From Herbaspirillum autotrophicum (GTDB taxonomy: Bacteria; Pseudomonadota; Gammaproteobacteria; Burkholderiales; Burkholderiaceae_D), in NCBI RefSeq assembly GCF_001189915.1, contig NZ_LFLS01000008.1, positions 124,001 through 188,000 on the forward strand: DNA of 64,000 bases, in the 5' to 3' direction. A program made the translations under genes and the position numbers. Below are positions 18,408 through 27,693 of the stretch, piece by piece. The notes under the pieces are model-generated. The model was not told the origin of the DNA. It did not search any database and was given only the letters and a program-made list of their open reading frames with translations. Numbering within the stretch: the first letter of the stretch is position 1; each line of letters starts with the position of its first letter.

Positions 18408-21400
18408 ATGGGATTGATGAACGAGCAATTGCTGGCAACGCCAGCGCCGAAAGAGAATAAGGAAAATAATTCTTGCATGCCGCTGGTGCACGCAGAGTAT
18501 CAGTTGCAAGACAATTTGCGGCAAAAATCAGGACGCGTATTTTTGACCGGCACACAGGCATTGGTGCGCTTGCTGGTGACACAAAAGCAGCGCGATGCCG
18601 ATGCCGGCCTGAATACCGCCGGCTTCATCAGCGGCTATCGCGGCTCGCCGCTGGGTGCCGTCGACCAGGAAGTCTGGCGCGCCAACGCGTTGCTGCAAGC
18701 GCACAATGTCGAATTCTTGCCGGCCATCAATGAAGACCTCGGCGCCACTGCCGTGCTCGGCACGCAGCAGGTAGAAACCAATCCGGCCCGCACGGTCGAT
18801 GGCGTGTTTGCCATGTGGTACGGCAAGGGTCCCGGCGTCGACCGCTCCGGTGACGCCATCAAGCATGGAAATGCTTACGGCAGCTCACCGCATGGCGGCG
18901 TACTGGTGGTGCTCGGCGATGATCACGGCTGCGTTTCTTCGTCGTTGCCGCATCAGAGCGAGCAAGCCTTGATGGCCTGGAGCATGCCGGTTCTCAACCC
19001 GGCCAATATCGAAGAGTATCTGGAGTTCGGCCCCTACGGCTGGGCCTTGTCGCGCTTTTCCGGCAACTGGGTCGGCTTCAAGGCGATTTCGGAAACCGTG
19101 GAAGGCGGCGCGGTAGTGGAAATTCCCGCTGCAGCGTCCTTTGTCACGCCCGACGATTATGTCTATCCGGAACAAGGTCTGCACTATCGCTGGCCTGATC
19201 TGCCGAGTCTGGACATCGAACAACGCGTCGCGGCAAAGCTGCAGGCGGTGCAAGCATTTGCACGCAGCAATTCGATTGACCGTCTGATCGTCGCCGCGCC
19301 CCACGGCAAGTTCGGCATCATCAGCGCCGGCAAGGCATATCTCGATCTGCTCGAAGCCTTGCAGCGCATGGGTCTGGATCAGGCCGCATTGGAACGTCAC
19401 GGTATCCGGCTCTACAAACCCGGTCTCACCTACCCGCTGGAACAGACGCGCCTGCTATCGTTTGTGCGTGGCCTCGATGAAGTAGTGGTGGTGGAAGAAA
19501 AAGGCGCGGTGATCGAAGATCAATTGAAAAGCCTGCTGTATAACTTCGCCACCGATTGCCGCCCGCGCATCCTCGGCAAGACCGATCTCAATCAACAACC
19601 ACTGCTGTCGGCGCTCGGTGAATTGCGGCCTTCGCGCATTGCGCCGGCACTGATCCGCTGGCTCGCGCCCAAACTGCCGGCACTTGATCTGGCAGCACAC
19701 CTGCCGAAATTCTGCGCCGCCGACCTGTTGTCAAATGGTGCCGATGCGGTCAAGCGCACGCCTTACTTTTGTTCCGGTTGTCCGCACAATACATCGACCC
19801 GTGTGCCGGCCGGCAGTCGCGCGCTGGCAGGCATCGGCTGTCACTTCATGGCAACCTGGATGCAACGCGATACCGAACATCTGACCCAGATGGGTGGCGA
19901 AGGCGTGACCTGGGTTGCGGCGTCACGCTTTGTCAGCGAAAAGCATGTATTCCAGAATCTCGGCGACGGTACCTATTACCACTCGGGTTATCTGGCGATC
20001 CGGCAAGCAATTGCCGCGCGTACCAATATCACTTACAAGATTCTCTACAACGATGCGGTCGCCATGACCGGCGGGCAACCGGTGGATGGCAAAACCAGCG
20101 TGCCGCAAATCGTGCAGCAAGTAGTCAGCGAAGGCGCAGTCAAAGTGATCGTGGTCACCGATGAGCCGGAAAAATACGCCAGCGTAAAACTGGTGGATGG
20201 CGTCAGCGTGCATCATCGCAGCGAGCTCGATTACTGGCAGCGTCAGTTGCGCGACATCAGCGGCGTCACGGTGCTGGTGTATGACCAGACATGCGCTGCG
20301 GAAAAACGTCGCCGGCGCAAGAAAAACAAACCGGACCAGACGGTGTTTCCCGATCCGCCGCGCCGCATGCTGATCAACCCTGCCGTCTGCGAAGGCTGCG
20401 GCGATTGCGGGGTGCAGTCGAATTGTCTGTCGATCCTGCCGCTGGAAACCGCACTCGGTCGCAAACGCCAGATCGAGCAATCGTCATGCAACAAGGATTA
20501 TTCCTGCATCGAAGGTTTTTGCCCGAGCTTCGTTTCGGTCGTGGGCGGCACATTGAAAAAGCCTGCCGCCGCCAGCATCAGTCAGGAAGATCTGGAGCGC
20601 CGCCTGCAGCAATATCCGCTGCCAGCAGTGTGCAGCTTTGACAAACCGTTTGAAATTCTGGTGGCCGGCGTCGGCGGCACCGGCATCGTTACGGTAGGTG
20701 CGCTGATCACGATGGCCGCGCATCTGGAAGGCAAAGGCGCATCAACACTCGATTTCATGGGCTTTGCACAAAAAGGCGGCGCCGTCATGTCGCATGTGCG
20801 GGTGGCTGCTTCACCGCTGGCGTTGAATCAGGTCCGCATCGATTTGCAACAAGCCGATGCCGTGTTCGCCTGCGATCTGGTGGTGGCGGCCATGCCGGAT
20901 GCGCTGGCCGTGATGCGGCGCGATCATACGCAAGTGGTGGCCAATGAAAATGAAATTCCGACCGCAGAGTTCACGCACAACCCGGATGCCGATCTGCGCC
21001 AGCCGGCATTGCTGGAAAAGATTCGTACCGCATCAGGCGACAGCAGCACGCATCTCCTCAATGCGCAGGCGACCGCAGCGCAAGTGCTGGGTGATCCGAT
21101 CAGCGCCAATATCCTGCTGCTCGGCTATGCCTGGCAAAAGGGTCTGGTGCCGGTCGGCCTGACGGCCATGCTGCGGGCGATTGAACTCAATCAGGTGGCC
21201 ATCGCCATGAACAAGAAAGCCTTCCTTCTGGGACGTTTGCTGGCCGCCGATGCCAACGCTGTCAGGCAATTGACGGAACCGCTTCAACAGCCGATTCAAT
21301 TCGCGCTACCGCAATCGCTGGAAAGCATGATCGATTTCCGCCGCAACTGGCTGCACAAATATCAGAATCAGGCGTATGCCGAGCGCTACCTGCAAGCGGT

Positions 21401-21983
21401 GCGACTGGTTGAGCAAAAGGAAATGGAAGTCGATGGCAGCGATTCGAAAAAGCCGCTGACCAAAGCGGTGGCGCGTTATCTGTTCAAGCTGATGGCATAC
21501 AAGGACGAATACGAAGTGGCGCGCCTGCATGCCGACCCGCAATTCAAACAGCAAATCGCAGCGCAATTCGAAGGCGACTACCGGTTGCAGTTTCATCTGG
21601 CGCCGCCGATTCTGCCCAAGCGTCGCAAGGGCTCCGACTTGCCGGCCAAGCGCACGTTCGGCAGCTGGATGCTGCCGGCTTTCGGGGTACTGGCGCGTTT
21701 CAGATTTCTGCGCGAAACCCCGCTGGATATCTTCGGCTACACCGAAGAACGCCGGCGTGAACGGCGCTTGCGCGATGATTATCTGGCGTTGGTCGATGAG
21801 ATCGTGGCGGATCTCAGTCGCGAAAATAAAACCATGCTGCTGAAGCTGGCGCAACTACCGGAACAGATTCGCGGCTATGGGCACGTCAAACTGGCGGCGA
21901 TGGACCAGGCTGAACGCAGCGCCAGGGAATTGCGCAATCCGGCCACCAGTTACACCACGGTGAGTTTTCATCGCGCCGCGTGA
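18408..21983 (+). CDS. indolepyruvate ferredoxin oxidoreductase, fused single-chain form
   Basis: A 1191-aa fusion of the IorA- and IorB-type subunits that oxidatively decarboxylates aryl- or branched-chain 2-oxoacids to acyl-CoA with ferredoxin. Domains in order: pyrimidine-binding part (RVFLTGTQALVRLL, FISGYRGSPLGAVD), a TPP-binding part (CSGCPHNTSTR, GIGCHFMATWM, NLGDGTYYHSGY), a 4Fe-4S cluster (CEGCGDCGVQSNC, then CNKDYSC), the gamma-type domain (VAGVGGTGIVTVGALI), and a long C-terminal domain found in this fused family. The ATG at 18408 has GGAG at 5 bp. An internal ATG at 18477 is possible, because the bases between the two look untranslated and AT-rich. It probably serves phenylalanine/tyrosine/tryptophan or leucine catabolism under the divergent Lrp. 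Confidence 0.93.
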   Translation: MGLMNEQLLATPAPKENKENNSCMPLVHAEYQLQDNLRQKSGRVFLTGTQALVRLLVTQKQRDADAGLNTAGFISGYRGSPLGAVDQEVWRANALLQAHNVEFLPAINEDLGATAVLGTQQVETNPARTVDGVFAMWYGKGPGVDRSGDAIKHGNAYGSSPHGGVLVVLGDDHGCVSSSLPHQSEQALMAWSMPVLNPANIEEYLEFGPYGWALSRFSGNWVGFKAISETVEGGAVVEIPAAASFVTPDDYVYPEQGLHYRWPDLPSLDIEQRVAAKLQAVQAFARSNSIDRLIVAAPHGKFGIISAGKAYLDLLEALQRMGLDQAALERHGIRLYKPGLTYPLEQTRLLSFVRGLDEVVVVEEKGAVIEDQLKSLLYNFATDCRPRILGKTDLNQQPLLSALGELRPSRIAPALIRWLAPKLPALDLAAHLPKFCAADLLSNGADAVKRTPYFCSGCPHNTSTRVPAGSRALAGIGCHFMATWMQRDTEHLTQMGGEGVTWVAASRFVSEKHVFQNLGDGTYYHSGYLAIRQAIAARTNITYKILYNDAVAMTGGQPVDGKTSVPQIVQQVVSEGAVKVIVVTDEPEKYASVKLVDGVSVHHRSELDYWQRQLRDISGVTVLVYDQTCAAEKRRRRKKNKPDQTVFPDPPRRMLINPAVCEGCGDCGVQSNCLSILPLETALGRKRQIEQSSCNKDYSCIEGFCPSFVSVVGGTLKKPAAASISQEDLERRLQQYPLPAVCSFDKPFEILVAGVGGTGIVTVGALITMAAHLEGKGASTLDFMGFAQKGGAVMSHVRVAASPLALNQVRIDLQQADAVFACDLVVAAMPDALAVMRRDHTQVVANENEIPTAEFTHNPDADLRQPALLEKIRTASGDSSTHLLNAQATAAQVLGDPISANILLLGYAWQKGLVPVGLTAMLRAIELNQVAIAMNKKAFLLGRLLAADANAVRQLTEPLQQPIQFALPQSLESMIDFRRNWLHKYQNQAYAERYLQAVRLVEQKEMEVDGSDSKKPLTKAVARYLFKLMAYKDEYEVARLHADPQFKQQIAAQFEGDYRLQFHLAPPILPKRRKGSDLPAKRTFGSWMLPAFGVLARFRFLRETPLDIFGYTEERRRERRLRDDYLALVDEIVADLSRENKTMLLKLAQLPEQIRGYGHVKLAAMDQAERSARELRNPATSYTTVSFHRAA

Positions 21984-21994
21984 GCCGCCTCTGA

Positions 21995-22016
21995 CCGGCG
22001 CCCTGAACCGCGCCGG
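21995..22016. terminator. hairpin between convergent ior and LysR genes
   Basis: A 7-bp stem (CCGGCGC / GCGCCGG, loop 8 nt) lies in the short gap between the two converging stop codons. It has no T-run, so it is a weak or factor-assisted terminator at best. Confidence 0.3.
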
Positions 22017-22019
22017 CCC

Positions 22020-22931
22020 TCACTCTTCATCAAGTGCCGCGAAACGCTCTGCCAGAAAATCAATCAGCGCGCGTACCGATGGCAACAGGCAGCGCCGCGA
22101 CGGGAATACCAGATGGATCAGTTCCTGTTGCGGCCGCCAGTCCGCGACCACCGGCATCAATTGACCTTGCGCAATGTGTTCCCGCACCAGCATGGTCGGC
22201 AATTGCACGATGCCGACTCCGGCCACGGCAGCGCTGCGCAAGGCCAGCATGTCGTCACTGACAAAGCGCGGCTGGTGATGCAGTTCAACCTGCGCGCCAT
22301 TCGCGTGCAGCAAATTCCAGACGTGCTGTTGCGGCGTCAGTCCCAATGCCAGGCTCGGCCAGGTGGCCAGATCAGCCGGCACTGCGGGAATCGTACTGTC
22401 GCCAAACAATGAGGGACTGGCCAGCAGGCATTGACTGCGTTCTGCCAGTACCCGCAGCGCCAGGTCACTATCTTCCAGCGGTGGTCGCCGCACCCGCACC
22501 GCGATATCAATCGCTTCGCCGACCAGATCGACGCGGCGATTGGTTGCTTCCAGATACACCGTCACGCGCGGATGCTGCACCATGAAGTCGGCCACCATCA
22601 CGCCGATATGCGCATGCAGCAATGCTACCGGGCAAGCAATGCGTACCACCCCGCGCGGTTCGGCGCGCGTGACATCGATTGCCTCTTGCGCCGCTTCCGC
22701 CTCGATCAGCATCGCTTTACAATGGTCGTAATAGGTCTGCCCGACATCGGTGACCGAAAAGCGGCGCGTAGTTCGTTGCAGCAAGCGCACGCCGAGACGT
22801 TCTTCCAGCAAGGCGATGCGCCGGCTCAGTTTCGATTTCGGTATGCCGAGCGCGCGTCCGGCCGGGGCGAAGCCGCCGTGATCCACCACCTGCACGTAAT
22901 AGTAAAGATCGTTCAAGTCTTGCATTGCCAT
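22020..22931 (-). CDS. LysR-family transcriptional regulator
   Basis: A 303-aa regulator. The N-terminal winged helix is MQDLNDLYYYVQVVDHGGF, then ALGIPKSKLSRRIALLEERLG and LLQRTTRRFSVTDVG. A LysR substrate-binding domain follows (about 90-295). The ATG at 22931 has GGGGAA at 6 bp; a slightly longer start at 22952 lacks one. It is divergent from the pirin gene, with a nested dyad in the shared 139-bp region. By sequence it belongs to the large group of LysR proteins next to pirin or quinone-reductase genes, so pirin is the likely target. Confidence 0.94.
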   Translation of the reverse strand: MAMQDLNDLYYYVQVVDHGGFAPAGRALGIPKSKLSRRIALLEERLGVRLLQRTTRRFSVTDVGQTYYDHCKAMLIEAEAAQEAIDVTRAEPRGVVRIACPVALLHAHIGVMVADFMVQHPRVTVYLEATNRRVDLVGEAIDIAVRVRRPPLEDSDLALRVLAERSQCLLASPSLFGDSTIPAVPADLATWPSLALGLTPQQHVWNLLHANGAQVELHHQPRFVSDDMLALRSAAVAGVGIVQLPTMLVREHIAQGQLMPVVADWRPQQELIHLVFPSRRCLLPSVRALIDFLAERFAALDEE

Positions 22932-22952
22932 CACGTTTCCCCAACTCAACAT

Positions 22953-22991
22953 TCGACTTTATCGTTCCATTTTCAGAACGCTGATGGTCGA
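22953..22991. promoter_or_regulatory. nested dyad, candidate LysR operator
   Basis: An inner inverted repeat CGTTC-N8-GAACG (22963-22980) and an outer one TCGAC...GTCGA (22953-22957 / 22987-22991) share the same centre. It lies between the lysR start (22931) and the pirin start (23071), where a LysR tetramer usually binds. Confidence 0.45.
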
Positions 22992-23070
22992 TTTTACTAT
23001 CTACCGCCTCCATCGTTCATTGACTATCCTTCATGCATCAACAATTTGTTGCATTAACCAGGAGGTGATC

Positions 23071-23946
23071 ATGAAAAAAGTTCTCGGCGTGTATAGCGCT
23101 CCCCGTCCGCATTGGGTCGGCGACGGCTTTCCGGTGCGCTCCCTGTTTTCGTATCAAACCCATGGCAAGCAATTGAGCCCGTTTTTGCTGCTGGACTACG
23201 CCGGACCGGCCGACTTTGCGCCAAGCCGGCAAGCACGCGGCGTCGGTCAGCATCCGCACCGTGGTTTCGAAACCGTGACCATCGTCTACAAGGGCGAAGT
23301 CGCGCATCAGGATTCCACCGGCCAGGGCGGCGTGATCGGCCCCGGCGATGTGCAATGGATGACTGCCGGCGCCGGCATCTTGCATGAAGAGTTTCACTCG
23401 GAAGCCTTCGCCGGATCCGGCGGGCAACTGGAAATGGTGCAGTTGTGGGTGAACTTGCCTGCGGCAAAAAAAATGACGGCCCCTGGCTATCAGGCGATTC
23501 GCGACCGTGACATTCCGGCAGTGGCATTGCCGGATGGTGCTGGCACGGTGCGGGTGATTGCCGGCAATTTCGATGGCCACAACGGACCGGCACATACCCA
23601 TACGCCGATGCATGTGTGGGACCTGAAGTTGAATCCGGGCGGCATCAGCCAACTGGAAGTGCCGGCAGGATGGCATTCGGCACTGATCGTGTTGCGCGGT
23701 ACGGTACAGGTCAACGGTGGCGTGGTCGCACGTGATGCGCAAATGGTGTTGCTCGATGCCGATGGCAGCGGTGTCTCGATCGAGGCCAACAACGATGCAG
23801 TGGTACTGCTGATCAGCGGCGAGCCGATCGATGAACCGATTGTCGGTCACGGCCCGTTCGTGATGAACACGCAAGAGCAAATCGTGGAAGCCATCAACGA
23901 CTTCAACGCCGGACGCTTCGCACCGGCGCTGCAAGAAACACGGTAA
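23071..23946 (+). CDS. pirin family protein
   Basis: A 291-aa bicupin protein. The first cupin has the metal-binding [16 protein letters not shown] and a second metal His and Glu in [10 protein letters not shown] second cupin follows from about residue 165. Some bacterial pirins are quercetinases that open flavonoids; others modulate metabolism. The function of this copy is not known. A near-perfect AGGAGGTGA ribosome site precedes the ATG at 23071, suggesting high expression. The gene is divergent from a LysR regulator and followed by a strong terminator. Confidence 0.94.
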   Translation: MKKVLGVYSAPRPHWVGDGFPVRSLFSYQTHGKQLSPFLLLDYAGPADFAPSRQARGVGQHPHRGFETVTIVYKGEVAHQDSTGQGGVIGPGDVQWMTAGAGILHEEFHSEAFAGSGGQLEMVQLWVNLPAAKKMTAPGYQAIRDRDIPAVALPDGAGTVRVIAGNFDGHNGPAHTHTPMHVWDLKLNPGGISQLEVPAGWHSALIVLRGTVQVNGGVVARDAQMVLLDADGSGVSIEANNDAVVLLISGEPIDEPIVGHGPFVMNTQEQIVEAINDFNAGRFAPALQETR

Positions 23947-23952
23947 GACGTA

Positions 23953-23987
23953 GTGATGCCGGCCAGCCGGCCGGCATCACATTTTTT
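23953..23987 (+). terminator. rho-independent terminator after pirin
   Basis: GTGATGCCGG (23953-23962) pairs with CCGGCATCAC (23971-23980) around an 8-nt loop, followed by A and six T. It starts 6 bp after the pirin stop. Confidence 0.88.
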
Positions 23988-24032
23988 CAGACTCCCCTCG
24001 CAGTTCCAATCCCCCCCACCAGGAGCAATACC

Positions 24033-24728
24033 ATGAGCACACCCGCCAACTTCAACGACCAGACGCCGATGATCGATCCGGATGACGCCGTCATGCTGCT
24101 GATCGACCATCAAAGCGGCTTGTTTCAGCTGGTCCGCGATATCGAACAGCCGACCTTGCGTGCGCATGTGACGGCACTGGCCAAGGTGGCCCGCCTGGCC
24201 CGGATCCCGACCTTCACCACGGCGTCGGTGCCGGATGGTCCGAACGGGCCGCTGATTCCGGAAATTCATGAACATCATCCGGAGGCGGTTTACATTCCCC
24301 GTACCGGACAGATCAACGCTTGGGACAACCCGGCCTGGGTCGAGGCGATTGAAAAAACCGGACGCAAAACGCTGCTGATCGCAGGCACCCTTACCAGCGT
24401 GTGCATGGCATTCCCGACCTTGAGCGCACTGGCTGCCGGCTACAAGGTGTTTGCCATTATCGATGCTTCTGGCAACTGGTCGACGATGGCGACTGACATC
24501 ACGATCGCGCGCGTGACCCAGGCCGGCGCCGTGCCCATCGATACGTATGCAGTGCTGGCAGAAATCATGCACACCTGGAATCGTCCCGATGCGATGGACT
24601 TTGCTGCCGTGATGGTGGATCACATCGTGCCGCCGTACCGGGCTCTGATGGAAAGCTATGGCAAGGCGCAGAGCGTGCAGCAACACGGCCACGAAACCCG
24701 GCTTGCACTGTTGAATCCAGCCGGCTGA
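24033..24728 (+). CDS. isochorismatase-family hydrolase, YcaC-like
   Basis: A 231-aa cysteine hydrolase of the isochorismatase superfamily, YcaC subgroup. The catalytic Asp lies in [10 protein letters not shown], a Lys in the GRKTLLIAG strand region, and the nucleophile Cys in [11 protein letters not shown]. Length and the [21 protein letters not shown] segment fit YcaC-type proteins, whose substrate is not established. It lies downstream of the pirin gene but beyond that gene's terminator, so it probably has its own promoter in the 86-bp gap. It is convergent with the desaturase gene. Confidence 0.9.
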   Translation: MSTPANFNDQTPMIDPDDAVMLLIDHQSGLFQLVRDIEQPTLRAHVTALAKVARLARIPTFTTASVPDGPNGPLIPEIHEHHPEAVYIPRTGQINAWDNPAWVEAIEKTGRKTLLIAGTLTSVCMAFPTLSALAAGYKVFAIIDASGNWSTMATDITIARVTQAGAVPIDTYAVLAEIMHTWNRPDAMDFAAVMVDHIVPPYRALMESYGKAQSVQQHGHETRLALLNPAG

Positions 24729-24744
24729 CCGTCACTTTTCCGCG

Positions 24745-25857
24745 CTATGGTTTTCGCCCCATGGCGCGGAGGAATGCCTGCTGTGATGTCCACAATTGCG
24801 AATAGCCCAGATTGCGGTAGTTCAGTTGATGTCTGGCCGCCACCTGCGCCACGATGGATGCCAGCGAGCGATAGTGACGATGGCTCCAGGTCGGAAACAG
24901 ATGATGCGTCAAATGGTAGTTGAGACCGCCCATCAGATGATCGAGCCAGCGCGGCGCCGGCGTCCAGTCGCAGGCAGTGCGAAAGGTATGTTCATGCCAG
25001 GTATGCGGCATGACACCGGCTGCCGGTGGCTGGAAAAAATCGACTTCGGCCCAGTGCGTGCCGAGAATCATCGCTACCAGGAAACAAGAAGCCAGCATTT
25101 GTCCCAGCACATAGCACAGCACCACCTGCCCCCAGCCGATACCGCTGTCGCGCAAGAACCAGACCGGCAGCAGCACGGCGACTGTCAGATGCAATATTTT
25201 CAAACTCAAAAACAATGGCCAGCCCGGCCAGCCGTCGCGTTTGCCGGTGGCCGCAACCTTGGTCGCGCCGCAACGATCAGCCCAGTCTGAATACCAGCAC
25301 AGGTAAGGCAAGGAAATTGCCGCCACCAGCGGCCAGTACATATGCTGCAAACGGAAATGCGGCAACCAGCGCTGATACGGTGTTTGCCGCAATACCGGAT
25401 TCGGTTCGGTATCGAGATCGTAGCCTTCGATGTTGGCGTAGGTATGGTGAAAATGCACATGCCGGATGGTCCAGAATGCCGGATCGATACCGACCGGAAT
25501 ACTGACCAGACGCATCAGCAGACGATTGAGCCACGGCTGGCGAACGTAGGCGTAATGGGCGGCGTCATGCAACACATTCATGGCCAGCAACATCGCCAGA
25601 AACAGAAAGGCGAAATACGCCGGCGCAAAGCGCCACAGCTGACCGGCACTGACGGCCAGCCAATACGCAGCGGCGGCCAGCAGGGCCAGCAAGATGCCTT
25701 TCAGATAATGTCCGGCGTTACCGAAACGATGTTCCGAATGGCTGGTCAGATACTGCTCGGCAGCTTGTCGCAATTCGCTGCGGAACGCGGAATCGGCCGC
25801 CGGCCGGAAGCGCACCGGCGGCAATGCCGGCCGGGGATTTTTTTGCGTGACACTCAT
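24745..25857 (-). CDS. membrane fatty acid desaturase
   Basis: A 370-aa integral-membrane di-iron desaturase or hydroxylase. Three histidine boxes are present: HDAAH (97-101), HVHFHH (133-138) and NYHLTHH near residue 320. Four hydrophobic segments lie between them. The substrate (acyl lipid, acyl-CoA or another chain) cannot be read from sequence. The ATG overlaps the previous gene's stop by 4 bp (ATGA), so translation is coupled to the hydroxylase upstream. It is the last gene of the leftward XRE-PAP2-hydroxylase-desaturase arm. Confidence 0.93.
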   Translation of the reverse strand: MSVTQKNPRPALPPVRFRPAADSAFRSELRQAAEQYLTSHSEHRFGNAGHYLKGILLALLAAAAYWLAVSAGQLWRFAPAYFAFLFLAMLLAMNVLHDAAHYAYVRQPWLNRLLMRLVSIPVGIDPAFWTIRHVHFHHTYANIEGYDLDTEPNPVLRQTPYQRWLPHFRLQHMYWPLVAAISLPYLCWYSDWADRCGATKVAATGKRDGWPGWPLFLSLKILHLTVAVLLPVWFLRDSGIGWGQVVLCYVLGQMLASCFLVAMILGTHWAEVDFFQPPAAGVMPHTWHEHTFRTACDWTPAPRWLDHLMGGLNYHLTHHLFPTWSHRHYRSLASIVAQVAARHQLNYRNLGYSQLWTSQQAFLRAMGRKP

Positions 25858-26996
25858 CGATCCAGCCCCGCCTGACCGGCATCCATACCAGCCCGCCGCG
25901 CACTGAGGTGCAAGCGGCGCAGGCCATCGAGCCCATGCAGCAACAGCAGGATGAACAACAACACCGGCACCGGTTCGCGCACTTCATACTGGCCCACAAA
26001 CAACAGCGGCATCAGCAGCGCCAATGCTACCCACAGCGCCCCGCCCCAGCGGCGCTGATCCGACAAACCGCCGAGCGCCACCGTCGCCAGAAAGATGCCG
26101 CAAAACATCAGCACTTGCTGCATGGCATCGATGCGTCCTTCCTGATTGACGTAGTAAATCACGAGGCCGAACAAGATCATGCCACCGCTACCGATGAACA
26201 GATCCGGCACCTGCCAGCGGCGACCACCTTGCATATCCGGCAGACGCCAGCCGAAGTAACGGAAAAATGGCGCGTTGCTGGCCCAGAACGGATTGTTGCT
26301 CGGCGTATTGCCTTTGCCGCTGACGCCGTAACGCATCACGATATCGTCGCGTTCGGCCTGAAAGGTGCCGAACAGTTTGTCCCACAACAGCAAGGTGCCG
26401 CCGAAATTGCGATTCAGATACACCGGATCGGTGCCGTGATGGACGCGGTGATGCGCCGGCGTGATCATGAATTTTTCCAGCCAGCCGGACTTGCCGATAA
26501 TGCCGTTGTGATTGTAGAACTGCACCGAGTAATGAATTGACGATACCGTGACGAAAATTTCCAGCGGCACGCCGAGCACCGCCAGAACCGCGATGAACGG
26601 AAAATTCGACAACGACGAGTACCAGGAATTGCGGCTGCCGAGCGACAGACTGAAATGTTCGCCCTGATGATGCACCACATGCACCGCCCACAGCACGCCG
26701 ATTTTGTGATGCAGCCGGTGCATCCAGTAAAAACAGAAATCCCAGGCGATGAACGCGAAAATCCATTGCCATACCGGCGGCCATTGATCGACCACATGCA
26801 GATTCACATGCTGCAACAATACGCCGAACAGGAAAATTTCCACGCCACGGAAAATCCACATCAGGATATGACCGGAATCGAGATTGAAAATGACCTCTTT
26901 CCATGGAACCGGCTTGCCGCGCGCCAGCTTGAGATAGAGCAACTCCGCCAGCACCGAGGCGATGATCACGAGGAAAGAAATGGCAAACACGCTCAT
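25854..26996 (-). CDS. sterol desaturase/fatty acid hydroxylase family protein
   Basis: A 380-aa membrane di-iron enzyme of the fatty acid hydroxylase superfamily. Histidine motifs are MHRLHHK, HVVHHQGEHF, a middle single His, and HRVHHGTDPVYL. The first 260 residues carry the catalytic core. The last 110 form extra membrane helices, a layout also seen in alkylglycerol-monooxygenase-like bacterial proteins. It overlaps both neighbours by 4 bp, so three proteins are translated as a coupled set. It probably hydroxylates a lipid chain or ether lipid; the exact substrate is unknown. Confidence 0.92.
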   Translation of the reverse strand: MSVFAISFLVIIASVLAELLYLKLARGKPVPWKEVIFNLDSGHILMWIFRGVEIFLFGVLLQHVNLHVVDQWPPVWQWIFAFIAWDFCFYWMHRLHHKIGVLWAVHVVHHQGEHFSLSLGSRNSWYSSLSNFPFIAVLAVLGVPLEIFVTVSSIHYSVQFYNHNGIIGKSGWLEKFMITPAHHRVHHGTDPVYLNRNFGGTLLLWDKLFGTFQAERDDIVMRYGVSGKGNTPSNNPFWASNAPFFRYFGWRLPDMQGGRRWQVPDLFIGSGGMILFGLVIYYVNQEGRIDAMQQVLMFCGIFLATVALGGLSDQRRWGGALWVALALLMPLLFVGQYEVREPVPVLLFILLLLHGLDGLRRLHLSARRAGMDAGQAGLDR

Positions 26997-27619
26997 GATG
27001 TCACCGCCCGATTTTCATGTGACGCCGGCCGCCGTTGCAGACACAGCCAGCCGCTGCACCAGCCAACCAGCAAGCCGGCCGCCAGGTCGATACTGACATG
27101 ACGTCGCAACTGAATGATGGAAAAACAGATGCATATGCCGCACCCGACTGCCAGCAGCGAGCGCCACGGGCGACGCCGGTCCAGCAAGGCCCACACGCTC
27201 AGCAGCGTCAGCGCGGCATGCAGTGATGGCAGGCAGTTCTGACTGGAGTCGCCGGCCAGCAACAACCGGAATACCCACACACTGATGCCATCGCCGCTGA
27301 CTTCCGGATACACCAGCGTGGTCGGCCACAGCATGAAAACCAGACCGCACAAAACCGCGCAGACTTGCATGCTGCGCATCAGCCAGCGCATGCGAGGGAC
27401 GTCGGTGGTGAAGTATGCGACCGGGATGATCACGAAGAATGACAGGTACAGCCAGATGCCATCCGGATTGAAACTGATCAGACGATCAAGGGCGGTTTCC
27501 GGCAGTACCGTTCCCGGTCCCTGCAGCCAGCCGCTCAGCGTGTACACCACGCCGACACTGCCCCAGCCAGACGCCATATGCCAAAAGCGCGACCACCTAC
27601 TTATTTGCTGCGCGCTCAT
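26993..27619 (-). CDS. PAP2-superfamily membrane phosphatase-like protein
   Basis: A 208-aa protein with about five membrane helices. PAP2 motifs 2 and 3 are visible as LPSLHAALTLLS and RRHVSIDLAAG. The Lys/Arg-rich motif 1 is weak, so activity is likely but not certain. Relatives remove phosphate from phosphatidate or isoprenoid pyrophosphates, or act as inositol phosphotransferases. The start codon at 27619 lies 75 bp downstream of the XRE regulator, and the stop overlaps the hydroxylase start by 4 bp. Confidence 0.88.
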   Translation of the reverse strand: MSAQQISRWSRFWHMASGWGSVGVVYTLSGWLQGPGTVLPETALDRLISFNPDGIWLYLSFFVIIPVAYFTTDVPRMRWLMRSMQVCAVLCGLVFMLWPTTLVYPEVSGDGISVWVFRLLLAGDSSQNCLPSLHAALTLLSVWALLDRRRPWRSLLAVGCGICICFSIIQLRRHVSIDLAAGLLVGWCSGWLCLQRRPASHENRAVTS

Positions 27620-27693
27620 CTCAGACGTGTTCCTCGGTATATTTTTTCATTGGTATTTATTCGTCTCTGATTCATCTCTGTCTTTCAACATCA

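Noticed and set aside
24739-24770. Hairpin at the convergent ends of the YcaC-like and desaturase genes
   Set aside because: The 12-bp stem (one mismatch) includes the desaturase stop but has no T-run on either strand, so I do not call it a terminator.
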